From an uncultured Prevotella sp. (GTDB taxonomy: Bacteria > Bacteroidota > Bacteroidia > Bacteroidales > Bacteroidaceae): DNA of 24,578 nucleotides. The position numbers and the translations under genes are program-made. The stretch spans positions 1 to 24,578 of the forward strand of contig CALGHW010000052.1 in assembly GCA_937916075.1 (NCBI GenBank), in the 5' to 3' direction. Below the pieces are notes generated by a model, which ran no database searches, was not told where the DNA came from, and saw only the letters and a program-made list of their open reading frames with translations. Below are positions 22,552 to 24,578 of this stretch, in pieces (within the stretch, counting starts at the first letter, position 1; each line of letters begins with the position of its first letter).

Positions 22552-24578
22552 TCATACGCTGATGGTGAAGAAGAAGCGTGCGCCCCCGCTGTACTGCTTG
22601 TCCACCCCGATGGTGCCTCCTAACTTCTCGACGATGGTTTGGCAGATGCTCAGGCCGAGTCCCGACCCCTGTTTGTACTTGTCGAGCTTGGTAAACCGCT
22701 CGAAGATGATGTCCATCTTCTCGGGCGGGATGCCGATGCCCGTGTCGGTGACGGTGAATTTCAGTTGGTTGCCGTCGGCGTGGGCCACAGAGAGTGTGAT
22801 GCTGCCCTGGGTGGTGTTCTTCTCGGCGTTGTTGAGCAGGTTGGTGATGACCTGGTTGACGCGTTGCGGGTCTGTGCGCACGGTGTAACTGTCGGGCAGC
22901 TGGGGGTCAAACCGCAGCTCGACATCCGGTCCGGCCCTGTGGGTCACTGTCTTGAGCGCCTTGCGGCAGAGCGAGTTGACATTTACGTTGGTCATCTTCA
23001 TCACATACTTGCCGCTCTCCAGGGTGGTGATGTCCAGGATGTCGTTGATGATGGTGGTGAGCAGTTCGGAGTTTTCCTTGACCATGACGCGCATCTCTGC
23101 CCGCTCTTCTTCCGTCAGGTTGAACCTGTCGTCGGATAGCAGCCCGGAGAATCCCACAACGGCGTTGAGCGGTGTGCGTATCTCGTGGCTCATGTTTTGG
23201 ATAAACATGGTCTTCATGTGGTCGGCCTGCATGGCCTTGTCGTTGGCTATATGGAGCTGTTCGTTGGTTTTCTGTAGCTCGGCGTTTGCCCGTCGCATCC
23301 GTCGGTTCATGCGCCAGTGGTTGTAGATGATGCCCACGGTGAGTCCCAGCAGGATGACGGCCAGGGCAAGGAGGATGCCGAGCACGTCGTTGCGCATCCT
23401 CAGTTCTTTGTTGTAGGCTTCGCGTATGCGTTGTTGCGCCTTCAGGGAGTCTTGCTGTCGCTTGGCGTGCAGTGTCTGGTTGTTGTAGGCCAAGGTGGCG
23501 TTGTCTGCGTTGAGCTGTGCCAGATGTTCGGCGGCCTTGGCTTGTCCCAGCTCGAGCGACGAGTTGGTCAGGGCCAGTTGCGTGTTCGACAGTTCCAGCC
23601 GGGCGGCCCGCAGGGCGATGTCCTGTTTCTCACTCTCTAACTGTTGGTTCTTAAAGCGTGCGTTCATCAGCGTGATGTCCTGTTCGAACACCGTTTGTGC
23701 GTTGGCGTTGCGCAGCTTGAAGAGCGTGGTCATGTTGTTCACGGCCTCCTTGTATTTGCCTTGTTTCATGTTGAGCATGCAGAGCATCCTCAGTTGCTGG
23801 TTGACGGGTGTCACTTGGGGTATCAGCTCGGCGGCCTTGTTGTATTCGCCGCTCAGCACCAGGTTCATGATATGCAGCTCGGTGTATTTGGAGGGATGCT
23901 CGGCTTCCAGTGCCTCGGTGCGCTCCTGCAGCACCTTGGCATACTGCTCCAGAAACTCGCTGTCCTTGTCCTGCATGAACAGGGCGTAGGCCAGTGCCAT
24001 CCGCATCGGGTGGTGTATCCGGGAGGTCTTGGCATAGCGGATGGCCCAGAGTGCGTTTTTGCGCATCTTCTCATAGTTGCCCGTGTATTTGTAGCAGTAC
24101 ACCAGTCCGGCATAGTCTTCCGAGATGTCGGCGTCCGGCAGACTGGTCTTGGCCAGTGCCATGGCGTCGCGGTAGGCGGAGGCGGCCAGGTTCATCTCCT
24201 CGCGCAGCATGTATATCTTGGCCAGGGCGTGGTAGCCCGTGTAGAGTCCGTACCGGTCGTTGTCCTTTTTGGCCACCCGCAGGCTGTGCATGATGTAGCG
24301 CAAGGCTTCCGACTGCTGCTTCTTTTTGAGTAGATAGTCCACCTTCATGTTCATGCCGGTGTAGTAATACCGGGTGATGTTGTTGTCCTTGGCCTTCTTT
24401 TGGAGCTTGCGGAGCGCCTGTTCCATGTCCTCGCCTGTGGTGTCGGTCTCGCAGAAGTAGCTTAGGGGGATGGTCAGGGCCATGCATTGAGCCTCCCGGT
24501 CGTTCAGTTTGACGGCCAGTTGGTACATGCTGTCGGCCAGTGCCACGCCTTGTTGTGTGCGCCTTGCCTCGTAGGCCT
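22552..24578 (-). CDS. TPR sensor histidine kinase (kinase 3), 5' end beyond the window
   Basis: Partial gene. The frame stays open to the window's right edge: the codons from 24576 read AYEARRTQQG before VALADSMYQL, matching residues of kinases 1 and 2 about 50 into each protein. The GTG at 24546 is therefore not the start, and roughly 50 residues with the signal peptide are missing. The rest shows TPR-like repeats, the coiled coil LELSNTQLALTNSSLEL, a membrane helix (LGILLALAVILLGLTVGII), HisKA with the phospho-acceptor His at 23185-23187, and HATPase_c with NLLNNAEKNT, DTGIGIP and GSGLGL. There is no receiver or output domain. It is the most divergent of the three kinases and stands 48 bases upstream of the susC promoter. 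Confidence 0.9.
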   Translation of the reverse strand, partial: AYEARRTQQGVALADSMYQLAVKLNDREAQCMALTIPLSYFCETDTTGEDMEQALRKLQKKAKDNNITRYYYTGMNMKVDYLLKKKQQSEALRYIMHSLRVAKKDNDRYGLYTGYHALAKIYMLREEMNLAASAYRDAMALAKTSLPDADISEDYAGLVYCYKYTGNYEKMRKNALWAIRYAKTSRIHHPMRMALAYALFMQDKDSEFLEQYAKVLQERTEALEAEHPSKYTELHIMNLVLSGEYNKAAELIPQVTPVNQQLRMLCMLNMKQGKYKEAVNNMTTLFKLRNANAQTVFEQDITLMNARFKNQQLESEKQDIALRAARLELSNTQLALTNSSLELGQAKAAEHLAQLNADNATLAYNNQTLHAKRQQDSLKAQQRIREAYNKELRMRNDVLGILLALAVILLGLTVGIIYNHWRMNRRMRRANAELQKTNEQLHIANDKAMQADHMKTMFIQNMSHEIRTPLNAVVGFSGLLSDDRFNLTEEERAEMRVMVKENSELLTTIINDILDITTLESGKYVMKMTNVNVNSLCRKALKTVTHRAGPDVELRFDPQLPDSYTVRTDPQRVNQVITNLLNNAEKNTTQGSITLSVAHADGNQLKFTVTDTGIGIPPEKMDIIFERFTKLDKYKQGSGLGLSICQTIVEKLGGTIGVDKQYSGGARFFFTISV
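23161..23217 (-). repeat. Kinase H-box repeat, copy 3
   Basis: Matches the copies in kinases 1 and 2 over 57 bases with two differences, although the sensor domains have diverged much further. Confidence 0.8.

Noticed and set aside
24544..24546. GTG at 24546 as start of kinase 3
   Set aside because: The frame continues to the window edge with residues that match the other two kinases, so the true start is outside.

Overview
The window looks like chromosomal DNA of a fairly GC-rich member of the Bacteroidales, most probably the Prevotellaceae. The evidence is the SusC/SusD pair, an Oar-type TonB receptor, BACON-domain lipoprotein, DUF4831 protein and TPR-fronted sensor kinases, together with promoters of the Bacteroidetes type (-7 box TAnnTTTG) and almost no Shine-Dalgarno sequences. 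The genus cannot be fixed from this window. I see no tRNA, rRNA, CRISPR array, insertion sequence or phage gene.

Left part (1-5270): one minus-strand unit of an Oar-like TonB-dependent receptor followed by a lipoprotein built of alternating BACON and OB-fold-like domains. It is closed by a strong bidirectional terminator at 111-154. Middle part (5275-10150), minus strand: hpt-adk, then a terminator and a new promoter, then obg-pgeF-M23 peptidase ending at a 16-bp hairpin. These are housekeeping genes of purine salvage, ribosome/GTPase function and the cell wall. Opposite them, on the plus strand (10207-12867), lie the bifunctional NAD(P)HX repair enzyme (nnrE-nnrD fusion) and a DUF4831 exported protein. 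The hpt and nnr genes diverge from a short intergenic region holding a perfect 14-bp inverted repeat that contains a -7 box on each strand.

Right part (12922-24578), minus strand: a SusC/SusD pair flanked by three paralogous sensor histidine kinases. One kinase (5' end off the window) lies directly upstream of susC and two in tandem lie downstream of susD. All three have a signal peptide or expected one, periplasmic TPRs, a conserved coiled coil, one membrane helix, HisKA and HATPase_c, and no receiver or DNA-binding domain. No response regulator and no glycan-degrading enzyme is encoded here. This kinase-SusCD-kinase-kinase layout is the most interesting candidate for an undescribed nutrient-sensing system. 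The SusC itself lacks the usual N-terminal carboxypeptidase-regulatory-like domain.

Six hairpin terminators and seven candidate -7 boxes divide the window into transcription units; two of these boxes lie so close to the start codon that the mRNA would be nearly leaderless. All assignments come from reading motifs and protein sequence by eye, without database searches.
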